Part shown: piece after piece, positions 27,070 to 35,486 of the stretch
How positions within the stretch are numbered: position 1 is the stretch's first letter
Layout: every line of letters starts with the position of its first letter
NCBI RefSeq assembly: GCF_029892095.1
Contig: NZ_JARZAE010000004.1
Location: 744,001 to 808,000, forward strand
DNA from: Kitasatospora sp. MAP12-44
GTDB taxonomy: Bacteria; Actinomycetota; Actinomycetes; Streptomycetales; Streptomycetaceae
DNA: 64,000 bases
Direction of reading: 5' to 3'
Notes under the pieces: generated by a model
Database searches by the model: none
What the model was told of the DNA's origin: nothing
The model's input: the letters and a program-made list of their open reading frames with translations, nothing else
Position numbers and translations under genes: made by a program

Positions 27070-29466
27070 CTATGGCAAGGGCTCAACCGGGCCGACCGGG
27101 CCGACCGGGCCGTCGTGGCGGGCGCTGGAGCGCCAGTCGGCGATCCGCACCAGGGCTTCCAGGTAGGCCAGCCGGAACGGTCCGAGGTCGGCGCGGTCGC
27201 GCAGGGCGAGTGCCTGCTCGGTCCAGGAGCCGGGTGCCCCGGTGGTGAAGACGGTGGTCTGCAGGCGCTGACCGGGGAAGCGCTCGCCGCTGGAGAGCTC
27301 GACCGGCGGGGTGCGGTCGCCGTCGCGCACGCCGAGCAGCAGCGGCGCCTCGTCGCCGCGCGGGCGCGCCGAGATCCGGACGTGGCCGTGGTGCGCGGCG
27401 GCGAGGTAGCCCACCAGCCGGGGATCGAACTGCTCGCCGTGCCAGTGTTTGTTGCTGTGCCAGTGCTGGCCGTGCAGCAGCATCAGCGCGCTGACCAGCT
27501 CATGGCGGAAGTACGGCCGGCTGTTGGTGCCGGTGTTGTACGGGCCTTTGGACTTGGCCAGCAGTCCGTCCGGCGGGTCGCCGCCGCCCCCGCGCAGCAT
27601 CGCCTGGAAGGCGTCGTGGCACTTGCCGAGGTCGTGGTAGCGGGCCGCCCGGGCAACCGCCTCCTGCTGGTCCGGGGCGAGGCCGGGCAGCGCGTCGACG
27701 AGTCGGCGCGCCTCCTCCTCGGTCTCCATCAGGTGCTGGTCCAGGCTGACCCACGCGGTGCAGCTGAAGCTCCGCGGCACGGCCGGGCCACCACCGCACG
27801 GCTGGACGGGCGTGCGGCTGTCAGGGGCCCAGCCCTCCTCCGGGAGGTAGCCGCCGTCCCGGGCATCCAGCAGCAGCGCGGCGCCGGGACGCAGGTCCTC
27901 GGCCACCACGGGCCGCCACTGCCAGTCGAGCTGGTCGCGTACCCAGCCGCGCCGGGTGTCGAGCAGCGCTCGCACGTCGGCGAGCGGAGCCGGGCAGAGC
28001 TCGTCACGGGCCGGGTCGGCCTCGTCCTGCGGCGGCCGGCCGGACTCCCAGTCGCGCCAGGCGATCAGCACCGTGTGGTCGGCCGGGTCGCAGATCCAGC
28101 GGGTCGGCTGGGCGTCGGAGTTGGTGTCGAAGAGCTCCAACAGGTCACTCTGGCTCAGGGATTGCCCGGCATCCGGCTGGCAGCTGATCGGGGCCTGCTG
28201 CAACTGCGCGGCGGTGACGGCCTGTTCGTTGTGGAGAGTGAGCCAGCGCGCGGCGTCCTCGACCGAGGAGTCATCCAGGGAGTCGACGGCTCGGGTGTCG
28301 TCCGGGGGGCGGCACCAGAGCAGGTCGCCCCCGTCGGGGTACTCGCCGTAGCGGTTGCAGCGTCCGGCGCGCTGCACGATCGAGCTCCAGGGCGCGAGTT
28401 CGGTCAGCAGGGTGCGGCTGGAGAGGTCGGGTCCGGCCTCCAGCGCCCGGGTGGTGACGATGATCTGGTCGCCCGTTGCCTGCTGCGGCGGCAGGTCGCG
28501 GCGGCCGGCGGCCCGGACGTGCGGCTGAAGTAGCAGCACCTCCCGGCCGGGAGTCGCCTCGCGCAGCGCGCGGTACAACTCCCGTGCCCGCTCTACTGAG
28601 TTGAGCACGGCGATGGTCCGCGTGCCGGGCAGGTGCGCCGAGTCGACGGCCTGGGCGAGACCCTGGACATAGTGCCCGGGGTCGATCGCCAGCCTGCGGA
28701 TCCGGCGCACCGCGTTCAGCCGCCCGGACATCGCTCCCCGGCGGTCCGCCTCGCTCAACTCCACCCGGGAGAGCGCGTTCTGCGAGTCCTGCCGGTCCTG
28801 CAACCCGGTCGGACCCGAGGTCGAGTCCATCCACATCGTGGCGGTCGGCGCGGGCGTGCCGAGCCGCTCGCGCAGCAGCTGGAGCCGGGCGCCGGTGGAC
28901 CGCGCCGGGCCGAGCAGCCCCCGCTCGTCGAAGACCCACTGGGTGTCACTGTGCAGCAGGCCGAAGGTGACCGGCGCCATCTGCGACGACTCGGCGTACC
29001 CGCGCATCAACGCCCGGCTCATCAGCAGGTCGTGACTGCCGATCAGCACCGCCGTCCGCTCCGGCCGGCGCCGCCAGTCGCCGCCGTACGTCACCCCGCC
29101 CGCGAGCAGGTGCAGCCCGACCTCCTCGGCGCGACCGAGCCGCTCCAGCCACTCCCCCACCCGCGCGTACGTCTGTTCGGCCGCGCTGTGCAGCGGCAGG
29201 ACGTAGACCAGCCGCCTGGGCGTGCGCTGCGGCGCGCCGACCAGGCGGCGGTAGAGCCAGGGCAGCACGGCGGCAAGGGTCTTGCCCGCTCCGGTCGGGA
29301 CCGCGAGCAGCTCCGGCAGCCCCTCGCCGGCCAGCCGGGCCTGGTAGGGGTAGGGGGCGTGACCTGTCGCGGTGCGAACGAAGTCCTCGAACGCCGGCGC
29401 CGTGGCCCGGTCCGGTTCGGTCAGGGCGCGGTCCGGTTCCGTCATGGCGCGGTCCGGTTCCGTCAT
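27070..29466 (-). CDS. orphan Cas3-like helicase-HD nuclease (type I-G layout)
   Basis: A 798-aa protein with the helicase first and the HD domain last, the order seen in type I-G (former I-U) Cas3. Helicase motifs: AVPTGAGKT (Walker A, about 54-62), VFDERGLL (DEAD-box position), VTTRALEAGPDL, and QRAGRCNRYGE (motif VI). The HD nuclease set looks complete: LDQHL (about 573), YHDLGK (HD about 611), RHELVSA (about 656), AAHHGH (about 694), RIADW (Asp about 779). It should unwind and cut DNA with ATP and divalent metal. No Cascade genes, adaptation genes or CRISPR array occur in the window. It overlaps the upstream small gene by four bases (ATGA). The N-terminus is a seven-residue repeat, so the true start may be ATG 29445. 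Confidence 0.85.
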   Translation of the reverse strand: MTEPDRAMTEPDRALTEPDRATAPAFEDFVRTATGHAPYPYQARLAGEGLPELLAVPTGAGKTLAAVLPWLYRRLVGAPQRTPRRLVYVLPLHSAAEQTYARVGEWLERLGRAEEVGLHLLAGGVTYGGDWRRRPERTAVLIGSHDLLMSRALMRGYAESSQMAPVTFGLLHSDTQWVFDERGLLGPARSTGARLQLLRERLGTPAPTATMWMDSTSGPTGLQDRQDSQNALSRVELSEADRRGAMSGRLNAVRRIRRLAIDPGHYVQGLAQAVDSAHLPGTRTIAVLNSVERARELYRALREATPGREVLLLQPHVRAAGRRDLPPQQATGDQIIVTTRALEAGPDLSSRTLLTELAPWSSIVQRAGRCNRYGEYPDGGDLLWCRPPDDTRAVDSLDDSSVEDAARWLTLHNEQAVTAAQLQQAPISCQPDAGQSLSQSDLLELFDTNSDAQPTRWICDPADHTVLIAWRDWESGRPPQDEADPARDELCPAPLADVRALLDTRRGWVRDQLDWQWRPVVAEDLRPGAALLLDARDGGYLPEEGWAPDSRTPVQPCGGGPAVPRSFSCTAWVSLDQHLMETEEEARRLVDALPGLAPDQQEAVARAARYHDLGKCHDAFQAMLRGGGGDPPDGLLAKSKGPYNTGTNSRPYFRHELVSALMLLHGQHWHSNKHWHGEQFDPRLVGYLAAAHHGHVRISARPRGDEAPLLLGVRDGDRTPPVELSSGERFPGQRLQTTVFTTGAPGSWTEQALALRDRADLGPFRLAYLEALVRIADWRSSARHDGPVGPVGPVEPLP
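27086..27112. repeat. 9-bp triplication at the 3' end of the Cas3-like gene
   Basis: Three exact copies of ACCGGGCCG, encoding GPV repeated at the C-terminus. Confidence 0.8.
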
Positions 29467-29485
29467 GGCGCGGTCCGGTTCAGCG
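29402..29485. repeat. 21-bp tandem repeat over a stop/start overlap
   Basis: Four imperfect 21-bp units sharing GGTCCGGTTC. They cover the last codons of the 145-aa gene and the first 21 codons of the Cas3-like gene (MTEPDRA, LTEPDRA units). Two units carry an in-frame ATG. Confidence 0.9.
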
Positions 29486-29900
29486 CGCTCGAACGCAGCG
29501 CGGCCAGCAACGGCAGGACGTGCTTCTCACCGGTGCCGGCGGTGAAGTTGAGGACCGCGTCGATGACGGCACGGCCGATGTCGCCCGACGCGCTCTCGGG
29601 CGCGCTGGCGGCCCAGGTCGTCAGGGTCCGGCCGACCACGGCGGTCATCCGGGCGGCGACGGCGGTCTGCTTGCGCTCCTCCGCGGCCGCCTGCCCCTCC
29701 GGGTCGCTGTCGTCGGCGGGCCGGATCCCGCAGGCCAGTGAGACCAGGGAGTCCAGGATCTGATCCCCGTAGGCGGCGACCAGGACCGGCAGGCTCAGCT
29801 CGCCTGGACTGCGCTCGGCCAGCGCCGACAGCGCCCGTTCGTCGCGCAGCCAGGCCGCTTCCAGCGCGGCCAGGGCCCGCAGCGTCTCATCCGGTGTCAT
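29463..29900 (-). CDS. unknown 145-aa helical protein coupled to Cas3-like gene
   Basis: Not recognised. It is predicted almost wholly alpha-helical, with an acidic and Ala/Leu-rich composition and a central charged stretch (DDSDPEGQAAAEERKQ, about 68-83). There is no signal, membrane helix or cysteine cluster. It ends LNRTAP, and its TGA overlaps the ATG of the Cas3-like gene, so the two are translated together. It does not look like Csb1, Csb2 or other Cas8/Cas7/Cas5 subunits. Possible roles are a regulatory, target-recognition or adaptor subunit for the helicase-nuclease; this is inference from context only. Confidence 0.72.
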   Translation of the reverse strand: MTPDETLRALAALEAAWLRDERALSALAERSPGELSLPVLVAAYGDQILDSLVSLACGIRPADDSDPEGQAAAEERKQTAVAARMTAVVGRTLTTWAASAPESASGDIGRAVIDAVLNFTAGTGEKHVLPLLAALRSSALNRTAP

Positions 29901-30077
29901 CCCAGCACCGTAGCGCCATCACCCCGTCCGCCGGGCCGCCCCCGACAAATCGCTGCGGGGAAGGCGATCACGAGGTAAGAGCGGCGGGGGCGGCGGGGGC
30001 GCGGCGGATTTGGCGGTTGCCCGCGCCTGGGCCGAACGGGCGAACTACAGTGGAGCGGAGGCAGGAGGTGGTCCCGG

Positions 30078-31091
30078 ATGCCGACAGTTTCGCGGCGCAG
30101 GTCGGCCGCTCCGGTGGCCGCACTCTTCGCGCTGCTGCTCATCGGCGTCAGCGCGTGCGGCACGAGCACGAAATCGCCCCCCACGCCGTCGCCCACGCCC
30201 TCTGCCGCGTCGGCGCCCGCATCCACCGGCAGCCAGGTCTCGCCGCTCACCGGACTGCCCGGCCAGGCCGGCCGGATCCTCGCAGTCAAGATCGACAACA
30301 TCGTCAACGCCCGCCCGCAGACCGGGGTCAACTCGGCCGCCGTGGTCTACGCGATCGAGGTGGAGGGCGGCATCTCCCGCTTCCTGGCGGTCTACGACTC
30401 CAACCACCTGCCGCCGGGCGACGCCATCGGCCCGGTGCGCAGCGCCCGGGAGAGCGATCTGCCGATCCTCCAGCAGTACGGCAAGGTCGACTTCGCCTAC
30501 TCCGGGGCGCTGACCAGGTTCCTGCCGGTGCTGGCTGCTGCGGATGTCTTCAACGCCTCGCCCCAGCAGGACAGTTCGTACTTCCGCGGCTCGAACAACA
30601 TAGCGCCGTACAACCTGTATGTGCGGCCCTCCGGGATCCTGCACGACTTCCCGGACGCGGCACCGGCAAAGGACATCGGCTTCCGCTTCGGCCCGGCGCC
30701 GGAGGGCGGAACGCCGACCGACACCTTCACCGCGCGGATGCCCGCGGCCTCGTTCACCTTCACCTGGTCCGCCGCGCAGGGCAAGTACCTGGTGGCGATG
30801 GACGGCAAGGCGGCCATGACCACCGACGCCGGGCAGATGGGCGCGCCGACCATCGTGGTGCAGAAGGTGGCCGAGACCACCTCCCCGCGCGGCTTCATGG
30901 ACTCCCCCGGCGTGCTCTCCCCGTACGCGCCGACTGTCGGCAGCGGTGCGGCGACGATCCTCCGGGACGGCAAGGCGTACCAGGGCAGTTGGTCGCGGAC
31001 CGACCCGAACAGCGGCACCAGTTTCAGCTACGCCGGGCAGCCGTTGAACTTCCACCCGGGGCAGGTCTGGGTGGTGCTGGAGCCGCAGTAG
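30078..31091 (+). CDS. DUF3048 family lipoprotein
   Basis: A 337-aa lipoprotein. Lipobox LIGVSACG puts the lipidated Cys near residue 27. A Pro/Ser/Thr-rich linker follows, then the DUF3048 (YerB-like) domain: LAVKIDNIVNARPQTGVNSA, EGGISRFLAVY, IGPVRSARESD, and the C-terminal FHPGQVWVVL strand. These proteins sit on the outer face of the membrane in Gram-positives; function is unknown. ATG at 30078 follows GGAGGTGG. It is divergent from the Cas3-like cluster; the 177-base gap shows no gene. Confidence 0.9.
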   Translation: MPTVSRRRSAAPVAALFALLLIGVSACGTSTKSPPTPSPTPSAASAPASTGSQVSPLTGLPGQAGRILAVKIDNIVNARPQTGVNSAAVVYAIEVEGGISRFLAVYDSNHLPPGDAIGPVRSARESDLPILQQYGKVDFAYSGALTRFLPVLAAADVFNASPQQDSSYFRGSNNIAPYNLYVRPSGILHDFPDAAPAKDIGFRFGPAPEGGTPTDTFTARMPAASFTFTWSAAQGKYLVAMDGKAAMTTDAGQMGAPTIVVQKVAETTSPRGFMDSPGVLSPYAPTVGSGAATILRDGKAYQGSWSRTDPNSGTSFSYAGQPLNFHPGQVWVVLEPQ

Positions 31092-31129
31092 CAGCGAGCG
31101 AGTCGCACGCGAGGTCGCGGTCGCTGAGC

Positions 31130-32200
31130 TCAGCCGGCCAGCGCGACCTTCAGCACTCCGCTCTCTCCTCCGGCATGCGCGAGCACCTCGTAGGCCCGCC
31201 CGATCTCGTCCAGGGCGAAGCGGTGGGTGACCAGGCCCGCGACGTCCAGCCGGCCGGCGTCGAGCATGCCCAGGAGCAGCGGGGTGCTGCTGGTGTCGAC
31301 GAGGCCGGCGGTGACGGTGAGGTGACCGGCCCGGAGCTCGTCGGGGCGGCGCGGATCTGGATCTGGGTAGCCGGGAGCGACTCTGCCGTGCGGTCCGACG
31401 CGCGCGACCCGGCCGCCGGGGCGCACCGCGCGCGTGCAGAGCCCCAGCGCCCAGTCCCCGGGAAGGTCACCGGTCTCGATGGCGACGTCGGCGCCGAACC
31501 CGTCGGGGCTCAGGGCGCGGACACGCTCGGCGTCGACGCGGTCGGCCGGCAGGACCACGTCCGCGCCGATCCGTTCGGCGACGGCCAGCCGACCCTCCGC
31601 ACGGTCGACGGCGATGATCCGTCCCGGGCTGTAGAGACGGGCGGTGGCGATCGCGGCCAGGCCGGTCGGCCCGGCGCCGACGACCAGCACGGTGTCACCC
31701 GGGCCGACCCCGCCGCTGCGGACGCCGACCTCGAAGGCCGTGGGCAGCAGGTCCGCGAGCAGCAGCGCGCTCTCGTCGCCGACGCCCCGGGGCAGCCGGT
31801 GCAGCGACCCGTCGGCGAAGGGCGTCCGGACGTACTCGGCCTGGGTGCCGTCGATCAGGTGGCCCAGCAGCCAGCCGCCACCCCCGGTGCACCGGCCGTA
31901 GGCAAGTGTTCGGCAGGCCGCGCACCGGCCGCAGGCGCAGACGCAGGAGACCAGGACCCGGTCGCCCAGCGCCACCCGCTGGACGCCCGGCCCGATCGCG
32001 GTGACGGTGCCGACGGCCTCGTGACCGAGGATGCGGCCCGCGGCGACCTCGGGCACACCGCCGCCCAGGATGTCCGGGTCGATGGCGCAGATCGAGGTCA
32101 GCGCCACCCTGACCACGGCGTCCTCGGGGTGCAGGACGACCGGGTCGGGGGCCTCGCCCCAGCTGCTGCGCCCGGGGCCTTGGTAGCTCAGTGCCTTCAT
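31130..32200 (-). CDS. zinc-dependent medium-chain alcohol dehydrogenase
   Basis: A 356-aa cytosolic NAD(P)-dependent dehydrogenase. The catalytic zinc ligands are Cys in TSICAID (about 38) and the GHEAVG box (about 59-64). The structural zinc loop CVCACGRCAACRTLAYGRC keeps the four-Cys pattern. The Rossmann motif VLVVGAGPTGLAA starts near residue 169. It resembles the glutathione-independent formaldehyde/threonine dehydrogenase branch; the substrate is not predictable. The start codon lies in a 24-bp tandem duplication. It may be co-transcribed with the ABC exporter 42 bases upstream. Confidence 0.9.
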   Translation of the reverse strand: MKALSYQGPGRSSWGEAPDPVVLHPEDAVVRVALTSICAIDPDILGGGVPEVAAGRILGHEAVGTVTAIGPGVQRVALGDRVLVSCVCACGRCAACRTLAYGRCTGGGGWLLGHLIDGTQAEYVRTPFADGSLHRLPRGVGDESALLLADLLPTAFEVGVRSGGVGPGDTVLVVGAGPTGLAAIATARLYSPGRIIAVDRAEGRLAVAERIGADVVLPADRVDAERVRALSPDGFGADVAIETGDLPGDWALGLCTRAVRPGGRVARVGPHGRVAPGYPDPDPRRPDELRAGHLTVTAGLVDTSSTPLLLGMLDAGRLDVAGLVTHRFALDEIGRAYEVLAHAGGESGVLKVALAG

Positions 32201-32234
32201 CCGCGCTCACCTCAGTGCCTTCACCGCGCTCACC
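32187..32234. repeat. 24-bp tandem duplication at a start codon
   Basis: Two copies of a 24/25-base unit containing CTCAGTGCCTTCA(T)CCGCG. One copy holds the dehydrogenase ATG. The other has lost one base, destroying the ATG. Confidence 0.85.
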
Positions 32235-32242
32235 CGCCCGCC

Positions 32243-33064
32243 TCAGGGCGCCAGGTCGCGGCGGGCGAGCAGGGCGAATGCCGCCAGGATCCCCGCCACG
32301 CCCACCCCGACCAGCACGCCGAACGAGGTCCAGGGCACCGTGCCGTGGGCGAGCGCGTCACCGGGCGTGTAGTAGTGGAACGGGCTGACGAACCGCAGCG
32401 GCGCCGCCTTGGACCAGGCGAGCGCGATGAAGTTGATCGCGAACCCGACCGCGCCGATCGCCACCGTCGTCCCCACCACATGGGCCTTTCGCCGGCCGCC
32501 GGCCGAGACCGCGAGCGAGGGCCCGGCCAAGCTCAACGCGAAGCCGATGCCCAGCAGACCCGCCGCGAACACCCCGCTGAGCGGCACGGTGGCATGCAGC
32601 CGCGGCGAGAGCGCGACCCCGGCGGCCACGGTGAGGGTGGCGGCCGCGGTGAGCAGCAGCGAGGCGAGCAGCAGCGCCGCCGTCCGCTCGGCCAGCAGGC
32701 GGGAGCGGGAGACCGGACGCACCATCAGCAGTTCGATGGTCCCGGACTCGACATCGGCGGCGACCGCCGCGGCCGCCAGCGAGCCGATCACGGTGAGCTG
32801 CAGCGCGATCCAGAACGGGTGGACCAGGCCGCCGCCCAGCAGGCCGGGGTAGCTGGCGATCGAGACGTCGCCGGTGGAACCGCTGAAGGCCTTGAACGCG
32901 CTGGGCGGCGTCCGGGCACCACCGGGGAACAGCTGCGCGGGCGGCACCGTCCTGGCGATCACCACGATCAGCGCCTCGAAGACGACCATGCCGACGGTCA
33001 GCGCGACCAGCATCCGACGGCGCCGGCGCAGCGCCAGCCACAGCAGCGGGTAGCGCTCCCTCAC
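32243..33064 (-). CDS. ABC-2 type transporter permease
   Basis: A 273-aa membrane protein with six predicted helices: the first near 19-38, a pair around 88-125, then four in the second half. The cytoplasmic segment AADVESGTIELLMVRPVSRSRLLAER is the usual ABC-2 coupling region. It pairs with the ATPase upstream, overlapping it by four bases (GTGA). The substrate is unknown; drug or lipid export is usual for such TetR-linked pairs. Confidence 0.88.
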   Translation of the reverse strand: MRERYPLLWLALRRRRRMLVALTVGMVVFEALIVVIARTVPPAQLFPGGARTPPSAFKAFSGSTGDVSIASYPGLLGGGLVHPFWIALQLTVIGSLAAAAVAADVESGTIELLMVRPVSRSRLLAERTAALLLASLLLTAAATLTVAAGVALSPRLHATVPLSGVFAAGLLGIGFALSLAGPSLAVSAGGRRKAHVVGTTVAIGAVGFAINFIALAWSKAAPLRFVSPFHYYTPGDALAHGTVPWTSFGVLVGVGVAGILAAFALLARRDLAP

Positions 33065-33987
33065 GGCTGCGCCTCCCCGGCTGGCTTCCGCACCGGGGTG
33101 CGGTAGAGATCGAGGAACGCCTCGTCCAGCCCGGCCTCCTGCACGGTGAGGTCCGCGACGGGCAGCGCGAGCAGGCCGCGCAGGGCGGCGACCACCTGGT
33201 CGGGGGGTATCAGCAGGGTGACCCGGTCGCCCTGCCAGCGCGGCGACCAGGCCTCGGCGGCGCCGAGCGGGCGCGCGCCCAGGCCGTCGGCGAAGCCGAG
33301 CCGGACCCGCCGGGCCCGGGCCTCGCGCAGCGCGGCGACCGACTGGACGGTCACCAGGCGGCCGGCCCGGACGATCGCCACCCGCCCGCAGGTGCGCTGG
33401 ACCTCGGGCAGCACATGGCTGGAGAGCAGGACCGTGCGCCCCGCGGTGGCGGCTTCGTCCAGCAGCTCGAAGAAGGTCTCCTGGACAAGGGGGTCCAGGC
33501 CCTCGGTGGGCTCGTCCAGGACCACCAACTCGGGGTCGTGCTGCAGAGCCTGGACCAGGCCGAGCTTCTGCTTCATACCGCGCGAGTACTGCCGGACGGT
33601 CCGTCCCAGGTCCGCCGCCGACAGCGCCAGGCGCTCGCAGAGCTCGGGCCCCCGGGGTGCCGGGGCGCCCTGCAGGTCCGCCAGCAGCCGCAGGGTCTGG
33701 GCGCCGGTCAGCTCGGGGTAGAAGCGCAGTTCGCCGGGCAGGTAGCCGAGGAAGCGGGCGAGCCGGAGATGGTCGGCGACCGGGTCGAGGCCGAGCACCC
33801 GGACCCGCCCGGCGGTCGGGCGCAGCAGGCCGACCAGGCAGCGGATGGCGGTGGTCTTGCCCGCGCCGTTGGGGCCCAGGAACCCGAACACCTCGCCTCG
33901 TGCGACCGCGATGTCCAGGCCCTCGACGCCCACGGTGCGGCCGTAGCGCTTGGTGAGCGCGCTGAGCTCGATCACGTCCTCGCCCAT
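33061..33987 (-). CDS. ABC transporter ATPase (ABC-2 exporter)
   Basis: A 308-aa ATP-binding protein of the DrrA/CcmA type. Walker A GPNGAGKTT (about 38-46), signature YSRGMKQKLGL (about 135-145), Walker B LVVLDEPTEGLD (about 156-167), and the H-loop SSHVL (about 190). A ~90-residue C-terminal domain follows, as in daunorubicin-type exporters. It is the first gene of the exporter pair. A TetR gene is divergent 104 bases away and probably controls it. Confidence 0.92.
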   Translation of the reverse strand: MGEDVIELSALTKRYGRTVGVEGLDIAVARGEVFGFLGPNGAGKTTAIRCLVGLLRPTAGRVRVLGLDPVADHLRLARFLGYLPGELRFYPELTGAQTLRLLADLQGAPAPRGPELCERLALSAADLGRTVRQYSRGMKQKLGLVQALQHDPELVVLDEPTEGLDPLVQETFFELLDEAATAGRTVLLSSHVLPEVQRTCGRVAIVRAGRLVTVQSVAALREARARRVRLGFADGLGARPLGAAEAWSPRWQGDRVTLLIPPDQVVAALRGLLALPVADLTVQEAGLDEAFLDLYRTPVRKPAGEAQP

Positions 33988-34090
33988 CGCCGGCTCCCTC
34001 GCAGTCCTCGCCGCGGCTCTCCCCTCCCACCCTCCTACTGTGCCCCCGGGCCGGGCCTGGGGCGATGCCCGGCAGGTAGGGTGTCGGCTT

Positions 34091-34669
34091 GTGGCTGATC
34101 GCAGAACGGCAATGATGGAGGCGGCGGCGCGGGTGATCGCCCGGCGCGGGGTACGCGGCCTGCGGGTGGAGGAGTTGGCCGCGGAGGCCGGGGTGTCGAC
34201 CTCGCTGATCTACTACCACTTCAAGGACCGCACGGGGATCCTGCGCGCGACGCTGGAGTTCATCAGCGACCGCGCCGAGCGCTACACCACGGAGCGAAGC
34301 AGCGACGCCGCGCCACTGGACGCCCGGGGCGAGCTGGAGCAGACCCTGCTGCTGGAGTTCCAGGACACCCCCTCGGTACGGGAGAACAGCATCGCCTGGG
34401 GCGAGCTGCGAGCCAGCGCCGTGTTCGACCCCGAACTGCGGGAGGACCTGGCCCGGGCCACCCTCATCTGGGTCCAGGAGACCGCCGAACTGCTCGGCCG
34501 AGTCCACCCGATGGCCGGAGCAGCGACCCTGGCCGCCTCCGCCGAGCGGCTGACCGCACTCCTTGAGGGCCTGAGCGTCCGCTGGCTCAGCGGCAGCCTC
34601 CCGCTCAACCACGCGCGCGAACTGATGGCGGAGGCCATCGACACCGAGCTCCAGCGCCTCCGCGGGTAG
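34091..34669 (+). CDS. TetR-family regulator
   Basis: A 192-aa repressor. The N-terminal HTH (residues 5-50) reads AARVIARRGVRGLRVEELAAEAGVSTSLIYYHF in order, a clear TetR pattern. The helical C-terminal ligand domain is unremarkable. GTG at 34091 gives the usual short lead before the HTH; ATG codons a few residues in are alternatives. It is divergent from the ABC exporter, its likely target. Confidence 0.9.
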   Translation: MADRRTAMMEAAARVIARRGVRGLRVEELAAEAGVSTSLIYYHFKDRTGILRATLEFISDRAERYTTERSSDAAPLDARGELEQTLLLEFQDTPSVRENSIAWGELRASAVFDPELREDLARATLIWVQETAELLGRVHPMAGAATLAASAERLTALLEGLSVRWLSGSLPLNHARELMAEAIDTELQRLRG

Positions 34670-34695
34670 GCCGGACCAGTACTGCTGACGGCGAA

Positions 34696-34726
34696 GCGCC
34701 CGGCCCCCCTCGCGGGGACCGGGCGC
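34696..34726. terminator. bidirectional intrinsic terminator
   Basis: GCGCCCGG arm with its complement, extended by a C-run opposite a G-run. It lies between convergent genes. Confidence 0.7.
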
Positions 34727-34780
34727 GTACTGTCCCGCCACCCTGCGGCGGGTACCGTCCCGGGAGAGCGCTCACTGAGC

Positions 34781-35260
34781 TCAGATGTCGTGCTGGAAGT
34801 CGCCTCCACCGCCGCCGAAGAAGATGTCGGAGTCCTCGATCGTCGAAATCAGGAGCGAGACTCCCACGCCGAACCTGATGCCGTCGCGATTGACGTCATA
34901 GGTGTTCTCGTCATCCAGGGTCAGGCTGTGCTCCCCGGTGATGGAGAGGCCGTTGTTCGCGAAGATCTCCGTCTGACCGTCCCAGACGTTGACCCTTTTC
35001 AGGGTGGCGGTATCCGGGAGCCTGAAGAGCACGATGACGCGAACCAGAGTCGCCCGGCGGTCCTCGACGATGACCGGCGTCGGGATGGGGGTGTGGTACC
35101 AGTTCTCCTGGCGGCCCTGCTGATGGAACGTCACCCCGAAGCCCTCGCGAAAGCCGTTGACGTCGGTGTAGTTCTGCCCGTTGAAATTCAGTCCGGGACT
35201 CCCCATGACCTGGGGGACCGTCGCATAGCCGGGAACCCAGGAAGCAAACAGCTTCGACAT
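34781..35260 (-). CDS. unknown 159-aa protein
   Basis: Not recognised with certainty. It opens MSKLFASWVPGYATVPQVMG and is rich in beta-strand pattern. Two long hydrophobic/polar strands (TLVRVIVLFRLPDTATLKRVNVWDG in two parts) flank a DGQTEIFANNG turn. It ends with GIRFGVGVSLLIST and an odd Gly-rich acidic tail (FFGGGGGDFQ). There is no signal peptide. The fold looks like a jelly-roll or carbohydrate-binding module, but that is a guess. The codon use is less GC-biased than its neighbours, suggesting transfer. ATG has AAGGGAAG upstream. It stands alone; the 226 bases beyond its start hold GCCCGTTT/AAACGGGC arms (35367-35407) and no gene. Confidence 0.7.
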   Translation of the reverse strand: MSKLFASWVPGYATVPQVMGSPGLNFNGQNYTDVNGFREGFGVTFHQQGRQENWYHTPIPTPVIVEDRRATLVRVIVLFRLPDTATLKRVNVWDGQTEIFANNGLSITGEHSLTLDDENTYDVNRDGIRFGVGVSLLISTIEDSDIFFGGGGGDFQHDI

Positions 35261-35486
35261 ATTCTTCCCTTACTGGACGAAGGGCCGGATATGGTTTCCA
35301 GCCACCACATTCGAGCGTCTCCCCGCCCAGGGTGCCCGGCAACTCGGAAGGCACTCACCCGGACGGCCCGTTTCGCTGTCGTCGCTGGCGTCGGTTACCA
35401 AACGGGCGCCAACCCGTCCGACCGTCACCGGCGAAAGCAGGGTCCCCCCGATGTCCGCTCTCCTTCAGCTGAGAGCCCTGGCCTTC

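Noticed and set aside
25640..30000. Lanthipeptide cluster around the LanC-like gene
   Set aside because: No LanB/LanM/kinase-lyase, no Cys/Ser/Thr-rich leader peptide and no exporter on either side.
29738..33106. 1122-codon rightward frame crossing several genes
   Set aside because: It runs across the lipoprotein, dehydrogenase and ABC genes in a wrong frame and has low-complexity Gln/Gly/Arg content.
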